From Liolophura sinensis (taxonomy: Eukaryota > Mollusca > Polyplacophora > Chitonida > Chitonidae), in assembly GCF_032854445.1 (NCBI RefSeq), contig NC_088300.1:79709084-79773083 (forward strand): DNA of 64,000 bases, in the 5' to 3' direction. The notes below the pieces were generated by a model. The model worked only from the letters and a program-made list of their open reading frames with translations. It had not been told where the DNA came from and did not search any database. Below, one piece after another: positions 1 to 14,000 of this stretch. The translations under genes and the position numbers were made by a program. How positions within the stretch are numbered: the first letter of the stretch is position 1; the number at the start of each line of letters is the position of its first letter.

Positions 1-225
1 AATACACCCACAAACAGATCTGTTACCTGTACAATACACCCACCAACAGCCCTGTGTCCTGTACAATACAACCACCAACATCCCTGTGTGCTGCACAATA
101 CACTCACCAGTAGACCTGTCCTGTACAATACACTCACCTACGGACCTGCCCTGTACAACACACTCGCAAACTACAGTGTCCAGTACAATACACCCACAAA
201 CTATCCAATGTCCCAAACAATTACA
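1..225. repeat. Minisatellite cut by the window edge (about 32-35 bp unit)
   Basis: Units built around ACAATACACCCACCAAC and CCTGTGTCCTGT recur about six to seven times with point changes and run off the left edge. The array lies on the far side of exon 9 of the CLN3-like gene, so it is probably in an intron of that gene. The open frame across it is repeat-derived. Confidence 0.75.
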
Positions 226-539
226 TGTAGTACCTCCTGCTTTCTCCAGTTTTTACAAAGGAGTTGAGACATTTCTAATGAAACTATTGCTTTAACCATG
301 ATACAAAAACTGGAATTACAACAAGAAAAATAACTTTGCTCAGGCACTTATATTGAAGTTGATTTTTGACCTTTCTCTAAAACCATAATGGCTATACCTA
401 AATAACTCATTTTTTAAATATTTCAAAAAATTGAAAATGGTGTACTTACATTTAAGGCAAGCCAAAGAATAAGTTTTAAACACCTGATATATCTGTGACA
501 TCTGCTCTCCTCTATCACCTCTGAGTCATCTGTAAACAC

Positions 540-1990
540 CACCAAATACATCCCCAATCACTTATCTTACAAGTATGTGCCATATGTGAACACCACCAAA
601 TACATCCCCAATCACTTATCTTACAACTCTCCGCCATATGTGAACACCACCAAATACATCCTCAATCACTTATCTTACAATTCTGTGCCATCTGTGAACA
701 CCACCAAATACATCCCCAATCACTTATCTTACAAGTCTGTGCCATATGTGAACACCATCAAATACATCCCCAATCACTTTATCTTACAAGTCTGTGCCAT
801 ATGTGAACACCACCAAATACATCCCCAATCTTTCATCTTACAATTCTGTGCCATCTGTGAACACCATCAAATACATCCCCAATCACTTACCTTACAATTC
901 TGTGACATCTGTGAACACCACCAAATACATCCCCAATCACTTACCTTACAATTCTGTGACATCTGTGAACACCACCAAATACATCCCCAATCACTTACCT
1001 TACAATTCTGTGCCATCTGTGAATACAACCAAATATATCCCCAATCACTTATCTTACAAGTCTATGCCATATGTGAACACCACCAAATACATCCCCAATC
1101 ACTTATCTTACAAGTCTGTGCCATATGTGAACACCATCAAATACATCCCCAATCACTTTGTCTTACAACTCTATGCCATATGTGAACACCACCAAATACA
1201 TCCCCAATCACTTATCTTACAACTCTGTGCCATCTGTGAACACCATCAAATACATCCTCAATCACTTATCTTACAATTCTGTGCCATCTGTGAACACCAC
1301 CAAATACATCCCCAATCACTTATCTTACAAGTCTGTGCCATATGTGAACACCATCAAATACATCCCCAATCACTTTATCTTACAAATCTGTGCCATATGT
1401 GAACACCACCAAATACATCCCCAATCACTTTATCTTACAACTCTGTGCCATCTGTGAACACCATCAAATACATCCCCAATCACTTACCTTACAATTCTGT
1501 GACATCTGTGAACACCATCAAATACATCACCAATTACTTACCTTACAATTCTGTGACATCTGTGAACACCACCAAATACATCACCAATCACTTACCTTAC
1601 AATTCTGTGCCATCTGTGAACACCACCAATTTACATCCCCTATCACCTACATGTACATGTAACAATTTGTGAACAACACTCTACTGTTGCTACATCCCCA
1701 TTCACCTATCTTACAGCACTATGCCATCTTTAAATGACACCAAATATATCCCCACTGACATATCTTACAACATTATGCTGTCTAAGAATTACACTAGCTA
1801 CATCACCAATCACCTATATGTATTTAAAAGACTATGCCATCTATAAACGAAACCAAATACATCACCAATTACCTATGTTACAACACTACGCCATCTGTGA
1901 ACACCACCACATACGTCCCCAACCATCTATGTTACAACACTATGCCATCTGTAAAGAACACAAACTACATCCCCGTTACAGCCAGCATTT
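540..1990. repeat. 54-bp minisatellite, about 20 good copies plus a decayed tail
   Basis: A 54-bp unit (ACCACCAAATACATCCCCAA, then CACTTATCTTACAA, then TGTGCCATCTGTGAAC) repeats almost without gaps from about 540 to 1650. It continues as diverged copies to about 1990. Because 54 is a multiple of three, shifted open frames of about 200 codons appear, but they are only the repeat read in different registers. It lies just downstream of exon 9 of the CLN3-like gene, presumably within intron 9. From 230 to 540 I see nothing but AT-rich sequence. Confidence 0.9.
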
Positions 1991-2032
1991 TGAAATCACA
2001 AGAATGATAGTCTGTTCTGCATGAGTTCCTAC

Positions 2033-5000
2033 TTGTGGGAATCTGTCCAGCCAGTAAGGGGGCATCCTCTGAGTCCTCCACCTGGGCATGCTGCACGTTG
2101 ATGTTGGTCCGACTGAACAGGTCAGGTGAGTAACCAGGCTCATGGATGACCACAAAGTAAGCCAGCCAATAAATCAGCACCACAGGGGTCGTCAACAGGA
2201 AGGCCATCCTGTGCACAGACAAGGTAAATACAGAGTTGTCAACAGGAAAGCCATCCTGTGCACAGACAAAGTAAATAAAGGGTTGTCAACAGGAAGGCCA
2301 ACCTGTGCACAAACAAGGTAAATACGGGGTTGTCAACAGGAAGACCATCCTGTGCACAAACAAGGTAAATGCGGGCTTTTCAATAGGAAGGCCATTCTGT
2401 GCACAGGTAAGTTACATGTAAATGTGGGGTCGTCAACAGAAAGGCATTCCTGTGTGCAAACAAGGCAAATGCGAGGGCGCCAACGAGAAAGCCATCCTGT
2501 GCGCAAACAAAGCAAATGCGGAGTTGTCAACACGAAGGCCTGTCTGTGCACAAACAAGGTAAATACAGGGTTGTCAACAGGAAAGCCATCCTGTCCACAA
2601 ACAAGGTAAATACAGGGTTGTCAACAGGAAAGCCATCCTGTGCACAAACACGGTCAATAAGGGGTTGTCAACAGGAAGGCCATCCTGTCCACAAACACGG
2701 TAAATAAGGGTTGTCAACAGGAAGGCCATCCTGTCCACAAACATGGTAAATAAGGGGTTGTAAACAGGAAGGCCAAATGCGGAGTTGTCAACACGAAGGC
2801 TTGTCTGTGCACAAACAAGGTAAATACAGGGTTGTCAACAGGAAAGCCATCCTGTTCAGAGACATAGTAAATACGGGGTTGTCAACAGGAAAGCCATCCT
2901 GTGCACAGACAAGGTAAATACTGGGTTGTCAACAGGAAGGCCATCCACAGGCCATTGTCCACAAACAAGGTAAATACTTATAATAAATGAAGGAATGCTG
3001 AATAACTGTATTCTCCAGCTTGTAACAGGGCCAACACCCACAACACCCAGGGGCAACATCCACAACATCCAGGGACAACACCCACAACATCCAGGTACAA
3101 CACCCACACATCCAGGAACAATACTCAAAACATCCACGGACAACACCCAAAACATTCAGGGACAATACCCACAACATCCTGGGACAACACGCACAACATC
3201 CAGGGGCAACATCCACAACATTCAGAGACAACATCCAGGTACAACACCCACAACATCCAGGGACAACATCCTGGGACAACATCCACAAGATCCCAGGACA
3301 CACCCACAACATCCAGAGATAACACCCACAACACCCAGGGGCAACATCCACAACACCAAGGGGCAACACCCACAACACCAAGGGGCAACATCCACAACAT
3401 CCAGGGACAACACCCACAACATCCAGGTACAACACCCACAACATCCAGGAACAATACTCAAAACATCCACGGACAACACCCAAAACATTCAGGTACAACA
3501 CCCACACATCCAGGAACAATACTCAAAACATCCACGGACAACACCCAAAACATTCAGGGACAATACCCACAACATCCTGGGACAACACGCACAACATCCA
3601 GGGGCAACATCCACAACATTCAGAGACAACATCCAGGGACAACATCCTGGGACAACATCCACAAGATCCCAGGACACACCCACAACATCCAGGGATAACA
3701 CCCACAACACCCAGGGGCAACATCCACAACACCCAGGGGCAACATCCACAAGATCCAGGGGCAACACCCACAACATCCAGGGATAACACCCACAACACCC
3801 AGGGGCAACATCCACAACACCCAGGGGCAACATCCACAAGATCCAGGGGCAACACCCACAACATCCAAGGATAACACCCACAACATAGGGGCAACATCCA
3901 CAAGATCCAGGGGCAACACCCACAACATCCAGGGGCAACATCCACAACATCCAGGGACAAAATCTAGGTACAACATCCAGGGACAACACCCACAACATCC
4001 AAGGAAAACACCCACAAAATTAACCTTCCACACATCATACAGATGTTCTCATCAACACAAATACTACTGTCCCACTTAGCATAAACATTATAGTGGAGAT
4101 TACCAAAAATACATATGTAGACAATAACTCAAAAATGATGGTAGAAATTTGCTGTACAGTACTGAACATTTTTCAAGTGACACAGTTTGCTTGATTCTGA
4201 CTGTTTCATCTATGTTTTTGCGAAGTTTAATTAATTCTTATTGTATAAACTTAATTATTGGCATCAAACCTATCACTTTTAGGACAACATATTCATGTGA
4301 TAAAACATTTTTACATACCAAACTTTAAATGATACCCAGTAATACTGTTTTGGAGATTAACAATACTGATAGAATCAACACAAACATGATAATAAAGACT
4401 TACACAAGGAGGGTTGTAGACATTTACACAACAGGGTTGCAGACATTAACACAAACAGGGCTGGAGACACTAACACAAACAGGGTTGCAGAAGTTAACAC
4501 AAACAGGGTTGTAGACACTAACACAAACTAGGTCGTAGACATTAACACAAACAAGGTTGTAAACATTAACACAAACAAGGTTGTAGACATTAACACAAAC
4601 AGCTCTGTAGACATTAACACACAGCACTAGACATTAACACACAGCACTACACATTAACACAAAGTTGTAGACATTAACACACACAGCATTGTAGACATTC
4701 ACACAAACAGCACTGTAGACATGAACACAAACACAGTTGTAGAGATCAATCCATGTAGGATAGGGCTAGGACATTACTACAAAGAGGGTACTCACTTGTT
4801 GAGGCGGCGCAGCTGTTGCTCATCTCCCGACTCTGTGCCCACAGAGCAGTCTGCACAAACACACACAAAATGACATACAATGTATTTGTTTTCAAATGAA
4901 CTGTAAATATGGTCAAACAATACACCTCAAAGGGCTAAATCTTGTCATGACACTGCACTGCTAGATGGAAAAGTGCCCTAAATGGATAAAGCATCTGCTC

Positions 5001-8000
5001 TGAGATCAATGCATCACACAAATAAGGATGATACTACCTGACCTCTTCATAGATCAGAAACAGAAGTACATAGCCATTCAAGTGCATATAAAAGTGCATA
5101 TGTTATGAACAATAAATGACATGTTTAGCTAGGCAGATTTAACATGGTATATATTCTATATTGGGACTCAGACAGTGCTTCAGCACCTGTAATGATACCC
5201 CTGTGGTTGTGTGACTTCTGACTGAGTGACAATCCATACATTGGCTTCAATGACCTAACAACTTAACAACAAAATTAACATCTCATGCATCTCATGCCTC
5301 GAATGTATCATACACTCTATATCAAGTTCCCTGCAGTAAACTTACGCTCATTTAACTAAACCCTTCGTCATTTTGTTCATTATTAATTCAGCCTATAAGT
5401 AGCAAATACGTGGCACATCCCATTTAACAGCATTTCCTCCCAAATTGCATGTTTGCTACACAAAGAGGCACCAGGCATGGCACCAAGGATGGCACCAGGC
5501 ATGGCCCCACCATTCCACTCGCAAGGCAGACACCTCACTCACAAACATGTACTCCACAGCTTACAGTTTGGCATCAAAAACCTTGGCTCTTCACAGTAAA
5601 GTTATAAGAGGTCTACATAGTTAGTGGACTGTTCATGCTCTATTCAAAATCTAATCACATACTAAAAATAACAAGGCTATATTCAAAAGAAATCTCTGAA
5701 ATGTTTCTATAAGCAACTAGTATTCAAATCCATGTTAGAAATTCGATATGCCAATGTTTCAGACTAGGGGTAGTTATTTTAATGGTGGCTTGTACATGTG
5801 CATTGGCAGCAAAATTTCAGTTTCAGAAGCAGATATGAATAGACTGTACATCAGCGGTTGATAGATGTCGACCTTAACTATCAATTATTGCCACTTAAGA
5901 GCTTAAAAATACTGAATACACAGTTTAAAAAAACTCAAAAGTATGCTACAAGGTACAGAAAAGCTGAATATGTTTCAGTAACACTCAATTCTGAAAAAGA
6001 CACTCCTTGTGAAATATGCGGAGGTCGGAACGTCTTTATCAGTGCTGTCTGAAAGTTTTGTTTTCACTACATGTTCATACCACACTTTCCTGCCATTTTG
6101 ACAATCATCCCATCATTTTCATTGCTGCTGGTCATACATCACCTTCGACTTCCTTCTTTGCAACCTGGGACACGTCACCCTCAATACAGATTTATGGTAA
6201 CCCCACACCCATATAATACATTCACCATCACACTGTACAGAGAATTGTCATATATATGTACTGTTTTTAATAATATTGTTTGATTGATTTTAACTTGGAA
6301 ATAGTGTTAATTAAAGAATTAATCATTAAATTACATTTGATATTCTTTGCTTATGTATTACCTCACTCATATAAATAATTGACTGCATCACAGCTAGTGC
6401 AACACTTTTCGTATTCCGATGACCCTCTTCAGCCTGTACATGGCAGACTGATGCGTCACACATATTTTGCATTGCAGTTTAATTCTATAATCACCTCTAT
6501 TAAACATCACTATCAAAGCTCAGAATGCACTTATCCTTCAATGGCCATATGTAATAGGGTTTTTTATGAACGGTTTACGCCTTCCACCAGGTCACTTTTC
6601 AAACCATGTGTGCGCACAAACTTCTCAGAGATGTGAACAAGCGCTTTAATTTGGGATTATGAAACAAGACATTTCATTGGTCACGTAATTTTCATTGAGC
6701 CAATCACAGGTCACATTACACAGTAGTCTATGCTCACCGATGCAAGCAGCCATTTTCCTGTCAGTTACCGGCGTCAATGATCAATTACATTCTGTTTAAA
6801 CTGGCATAAAGATTGAAAGATTTTCTTGTCATTAAAATGAATATATAGTACATATGAATACCAACTGAAAGCTACCAACTGAAAGCAAACTGTACTTGCC
6901 AACATATGAAATTGTTGTTCTCTTGGAGTTTGCATGGTGATCGAGAATTTATGCTTACATGGCTTATCCATTACTCTATTACAGGGCATTATATCTGGAA
7001 AAAAACTCAATATGGCACTATTACAGGGCAGTTAGACCTGCAAACAAACAAAATATGGCACTATTACAGGGCAGTTAAATCTGCAAGAAAACTCAATATG
7101 GCTCTATTACAGGGCATTATATCTGGAAAAAAACTCAATATGGCACTATTAAAGGGCAGTTAGACCTGCAAACAAACAAAATACGGCACTATTACAGGGC
7201 AGTTAAATCTGCAAGAAAACTCAATGTGGCACTATTACAGTTCAGTTAAATCTGCAAAAAAACTCAATGTGGCACTATTACTGGGCGCTTAGATCTGACA
7301 AAAACTCAATATGGCACTATTACAGGGCACTTAGATCTGACAAAAACTCAATATGGCACTATTACAGGGCACTTAAATCTGAAAAAAAACTCAATATTTC
7401 TGGTAGAGTAGTTAACATTTCGACATCTATTAACCCCTGTACATCTGCAAGAGTAGCAATTTATCCTATCATCTGTCACTCCATACAGCAATCCTAATTT
7501 GTCTTAATGGGTAACACTTCTTGGTTCAATCCTCACAGCTTAGTTTGAGTACATGGATCAGTGCCCAGATATATATTTTAATATTATACAGAAACATCAC
7601 CACCTACCTGTAGACTTAATATGAAAAAGAAATCCATGTCTCCAAATACTTGTTTACAAAAAATACTTGTTATGCCATTATTTGTGTAGCATATCTAAAT
7701 ACATCATGTTGAACCACTGATTCAGACAATTACTCATTTTACCAGTTAATAAATATAATTAAACACATACAGAAATAGGGCCTCTAGTCAATTTACCCCA
7801 GTCCGGGTTTTTACTTTAACTGCAAGGTGACATCATGTTTACTCTAGCTCTTTAATTTCCGTATTATAGTCAAAGCAGTACTCTAAGGCAAATAAAAGTT
7901 GTGAACTTTGGCGATGCAGGTCAAAGTGATAAATAGCTTTCTCGGACATTGGACATACTGGAGGGATGTTTCTTACACTACTCGATCTGTTGATACAGTA

Positions 8001-11000
8001 AGCCTGCTGTGTCATTTACAGTTTATGTAGCCTGCAGATACAAGGCCCGGGTATTCCTGGCTCAGGTCATAGCCTCCCTAGGGCTTGTGCTGGTGATTTT
8101 GACCCCTATTAAATACATACAAAATTACAATAGGACTGTTGTACAACTAGATTCATGCTTAATTCTGAAACAATGGAAATAAATCTAGGCACCACTGAGG
8201 CTGATCTACGCAAAAAAATAGAAAATCTTTTCTTTGTATGCAAGAAAGACAAAGGAACAAAGTTTAAAATCTTAAATTTTTATAAACTTGAAGAAAAAAA
8301 ATTATATCATAAGACTTCATCATGAATTAATTTTAACCATTGCCCGGTCAGATGCCATCTTCTCAATCGCATCAGCCTTCGGCATCCCCAATAAATTGTT
8401 CACCGATTCTGATATTTGCTTTTTAGAAAATGCTGATTAAACAGTAACATAAACGACAAAAAATGTATTTGTAAAATTTGAACAGCGTGTCTAAGTAGAC
8501 CTATTGTCTGCTTGGGAGATGAATGCGATTTGGGCTAAGATAGTATGGCACTGCCTGTCATAATTTGTGACAGCGTCACAAAAATTTAGGCCACACAATC
8601 TGATAGCAAAGTGTTTCCCTTACCCTTATAAGGTATACTTCAGATGTATCTGAGGTGTGTTGAAGGTGTATCTGAGGTACTGCCAATTATTCAAATTAGT
8701 ACCTCAAGTACACCTGTAGTACACCTCAGTGGAGGTGTACCCTGTAAATAAGGTAAAAAATATGATGCCTGAGGTGTATTTGAGGTACTACTAAGGTATA
8801 GCTGAGGTATACGTTTCTATTTATTTATTTATTTATTTCATTGGTGTTTTATGACGTACTCAAGAATATTTCACTTATACGACAGCAGCCAGCATTATGG
8901 TGGGTGGAAACCGGGCACAGTCCAGGGGAAACCCACAACCCACCGCATTGGTAAGAGACTCCTGGGTCATCACGCTGTGCTAGCGCACTAACCAACTGGG
9001 CCACGGAGGGCCCCTACACACTTATAAGCAAGGTGGATGGATGGATGTATACTGTTTTCACTTTTACTTTGATAGAAAACAAGCTCAAAACACTTAAATA
9101 GAAATTATGGATAAATTTAAGGTAGTTTGTAAGTGCATGCTGTTCTTGGTTCACAGTATCTGTAAATCTCAGCTGACTTACAATAACAACAAGAGTGATT
9201 TACGGTTATGTGAGGCTTTCTAGCAGCTTGATGCAAATTTAGTGCTACCCCTTTCCTATGCATTTTAGAACTGTTCATGTGCCCAATCATGTCACACATT
9301 CTGTCCCTGGAAGCATCAATCAGTGTTTGGGTTGTTTTCCGACGGCGCGGAATATATGCACCTTTGTGTGTATTCAGTCAATCCATGTGTGTATTCGGTC
9401 AATCCATGCTCTGTTCTAAATACACCTGTTGATATTGTCACATTATGATCACCCATGTAACTGGGTCCACAATCAACGAAGTCAAAGAAAGAAAGAGTAC
9501 ATCAAAATATTTGAGTGCCGAAAAATCTATATACACCTCATACTTTAGATCTAATAAACTCATACACCATACAAATGAGTAAAGCTATCAAAAATGTGTA
9601 GGTCTCCCATAGGCATATAAACTTCATCTGAGATGCAGTTGTGGTGCTTATTTGCATATTGTGTACGACACCTCATCTCCACCTTGGATAGGCTTTCTCT
9701 ACATCTCCAACTACTATAGGTAGGTATATGTGTGTGTATGCTTGTCCAGCTACTATAGGTATATGTGTGTGTATGCTTGTCCAGCTACTATAGGTCTATG
9801 TGTGTGTGTGCTTGTCCAGCTACTACAGGTATATGTGTGTGCATGCTTGTCCAGCTACTACAGGTATATGTGTGTGTATGCTTGTCCAGCTACTATAGGT
9901 CTATGTGTGTGTGTGCTTGTCCAGCTACTACAAGTATATGTGTGTGTATGCTTGTCCAAGCTACTATAGGTATATGTGTGTGTATTTGCTTGTCCAGCTA
10001 CAATAGGTCTGTGTGTGTATGCTTGTCCAACTACTATAGGTATATGTGTGTGTATTCTTGTCCAGCTACTATAGGTATATGTGTGTGTATGCTTGTCCAG
10101 CTACTACAGGTATATGTGCGTGTATGCTTGTCCAGCTACTATAGGTATGTGTGTGTGTATTCTTGGCCAGATACTATAGGTATATGTGTGTGTATGCTTG
10201 TCCAGCTACTATAGGTATATGTGTGTGTATTCTTGTCCAACTACTATAGGTATATGTGTGTGTATGCTTGTCCAACTACTATAGGTATATGTGTGTGTAT
10301 GCTTGTCCAGTTACTATAGGTATGTGTGTGTGTGTCTGTCCAACTACTATAGGTATATGTGTGTGTATGCTTGTCCAGCTACTATAGGTATATGTGCGTG
10401 TATTCTTGTCCAACTACTATAGGTATTTGTGTGTGTATTCTTGTCCAGCTACTATAGGTATATGTGTGTGTATTCTTGTCCAGCTACTATAGGTATATGT
10501 GTGTGTATGCTTGTCCAGTTACTATAGGTATGTGTGTGTGTGTGTCTGTCCAACTACTATAGGTATATGTGTGTGTATGCTTGTCCAACTACTATAGGTA
10601 TATGTGTGTGTATGCTTGTCCAGCTACTACAGGTCTATGTGTGTGTATGCTTGTCCAACTACTATAGGTATATGTGTGTGTGTGCTTGTCCAGCTACTAT
10701 CGTTCTATGTGTGTGTATGCTTGTCCAGCTACTATAGGTATGTGTGTGTGTATTCTTGTCCAGCTACTATAGGTATATGGGTGTGTATGCTTGTCCAGTT
10801 ACTATAGGTATGTGTGTGTGTGTCTGTCCAACTACTATAGGTATATGTGTGTGTATGCTTGTCCAGCTACTATAGGTATATGTGCGTGTATTCTTGTCCA
10901 ACTACTATAGGTATTTGTGCGTGTATTCTTGTCCAGCTACTATAGGTATATGTGTGTGTATTCTTGTCCAACTACTATAGGTATATGTGTGTGTATGCTT

Positions 11001-14000
11001 GTCCAGTTACTACAGGTATATGTGTGTGTATGCTTGTCCAACTACTATAGGTATATGTGTGTGTATGCCTGTCCAGCTACTATAGGTATTTGTGTGTGTA
11101 TGCTTGTCCAGCTACTATAGGTATATGTGTGTGTGTGCTTATCCAGTTACTATAGGTATATGTGTGTGTGTGTTTGTCCAACTACTATAGGTACATGTGT
11201 GTGTATTCTTGTCCAACTACTATAGGTATACATGTGTGTATGCTTGTCCAGCTACTATAGGTATATGTGTGTGTATTCTTGTCCAGCTACTATAGGTATA
11301 TGTGTGTTATTCTTGTCCTGTTACTATAGGTATATGTGCGTGTATTCTTGTCCAACTACTATAGGCATTTGTGCGTGTATTCTTGTCCAGCTACTATAGG
11401 TATATGTGTGTGTATTCTTGTCCAGCTACTATAGGTATATGTGTGTGTATGCTTGTCCAGTTACTACAGGTATATGTGTGTGTATGCTTGTCCAACTACT
11501 ATAGGTATATGTGTGTGTATGCCTGTCCAGCTACTATAGGTATTTGTGTGTGTACGCTTGTCCAGCTACTATAGGTATATGTGTGTGTGTGCTTATCCAG
11601 TTACTATAGGTATATGTGTGTGTGTGTTTGTCCAACTACTATAGGTACATGTGTGTGTATTCTTGTCCAACTACTATAGGTATACATGTGTGTATGCTTG
11701 TCCAGCTACTATAGGTATGTGTGTGTGTATTCTTGTCCAGCTACTATAGGTATATGTGTGTGTATGCTTGTCCAGTTACTATAGGTATGTGTGTGTGTGT
11801 CTGTCCAACTACTATAGGTGTATGTGTGTGTATGCTTGTCCAGCTACTATAGGTATATGTGCGTGTATTCTTGTCCAACTACTATAGGTATTTGTGCGTG
11901 TATTCTTGTCCAGCTACTATAGGTATATGTGTGTGTATTCTTGTCCAGCTACTATAGGTATATGTGTGTGTATGCTTGTCCAGTTACTATAGGTATGTGT
12001 GTGTGTGTGTCTGTACAACTACTATAGGTATATGTGTGTGTATGCCTGTCCAACTACTATAGGTATATGTGTGTGTATTCTTGTCCAGCTACTATAGGTA
12101 TGTGTGTGTATGCTTGTCCAGTTACTACAGGTATATGTGTGTGTATGCTTGTCCAACTACTATAGGTATATGTGTGTGTATGCCTGTCCAGCTACTATAG
12201 GTATTTGTGTGTGTATGCTTGTCCAGCTACTATAGGTATATGTGTGTGTGTACTTATCCAGTTACTATAGGTATATGTGTGTGTGTGTTTGTCCAACTAC
12301 TATAGGTACATGTGTGTGTATTCTTGTCCAACTACTATAGGTATACATGTGTGTATGCTTGTCCAGCTACTATTGTTCTATGTGTGTGTATGCTTGTCCA
12401 GCTACTATAGGTATATGTGCGTGTATGCCTGTCCAACTACTGTAGGTATATGTGTGTGTATTCTTGTCCAACTACTATAGGTATATGTGTGTGTATGCTT
12501 GTCCAGCTACTATAGGTATATGTGTGTGTATGTAACATTCCTTGACACAGAGTATATCCTGTGGCCATACAAAAGTTCAAAATGCTTCACAGCTTTTTCT
12601 TAAAATGGCTCATCAATGAATCTATAAACTAGAGGAGTTATTTCACTTTTTTCTAATTTTGGGGTCCATCTTTCGTCAGTTTCCTTAAAACCATACTCTT
12701 CACTCTTTAGGATCTTTTCATGTATCCTTTATGCTGACCTCAGTTTTGTACAGATTCGAACACTGGAAAGGTAGCCTTATTACTCACTGACCAAAAATGA
12801 TGAACAAGCTTGATCCTAGAACACCAGCCATCCCTGTGCCACTGGACCAGGCGTTGACCAGCTTACTGGGAAACTTGTGCAGGTATCCTAGGGTAACACT
12901 GACAACACACGGAAAATAATAGTCCATGTGCAGGCTGTCCATAGACTCAAACCACAGTGATATTCTCTCTTTGATTCTAAACATGTCATGCAGGGAATCC
13001 CATTCTGACCTTTTCACAATAAAATATATATTGTTTCACATCGCTAAAGTTATGAGTTCTGAAACCCAAATATCTGTTTACTTTTTATTTGCAGTAAACC
13101 CTGCACAGTGGTACAAGATTTACACTACACGACAGTTCACATTTTGGTGGATTCACGCAAAGTGACTCTACAGGAATCCATTCAGATCCAGGTTAAAAAC
13201 AACGAAAACATTTTACTTTTGAAGGTGTGAATGGTGTCACTTGCTTTTATTTCAATAAGCAGAGAATTCCATAATGCTGTACCAAGCACTGAGAAACCAT
13301 TTTTGAGATACTTATATGTAGTTTCGATTTAGGAATGGACACATATCTTGGTGAATGAACAGGATGAACATGAACGTAACCACGAACTTGAACACAAATG
13401 AGCAAAATCAGTTCTTTCAGATGGATGTGCCCATTATTTCTCCAATCGAACAGTGAAATCAATCAAGCAAGGAACAAAAACTGTAGCCTTCTAGTGCACC
13501 TAAAAAGTGTCCAGTGACGATACCTGATAAAGAAATCAAGAAAAACACACAAGGTCTAACACGGCACCAAACACACATGCAAAGACCCAAATGCTACTCA
13601 CTTTTCACCAAAGGCTGAACTTGATCCCACAATAACCTGCAACAAGCGTTCAGGAGAATTCAGTGCGTGTACAAACAACTATGTTAGTTTGAAACTAGTT
13701 TTAATAAGTAACCAAGGGGGTTATTTGCGGTAACCGTAATTTTCACGTGGTGCAGTATGCCAGATAGCTGTTTGGAGATGTGAATAATTGCGCATGAGTA
13801 AAATGTGTCATACTGTAGATAGATAAACTAAATATAGATAAGCATAATCCTTCATGTGCACCTATTACAGATTTCAATATAGAGCTAAGCTCTAGTCTGT
13901 TTTCAGTGTTTTTGTCTGAGTTTTCCATTTAAAACAGTCCTTGAGCCCATGTTTAGTCTTAAATATCACACAGACACACAAAATGCATGAAATTGTGCGT

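Noticed and set aside
577-1402. Overlapping open frames of about 200 codons
   Set aside because: They are the same 54-bp repeat in three registers with no gene features.
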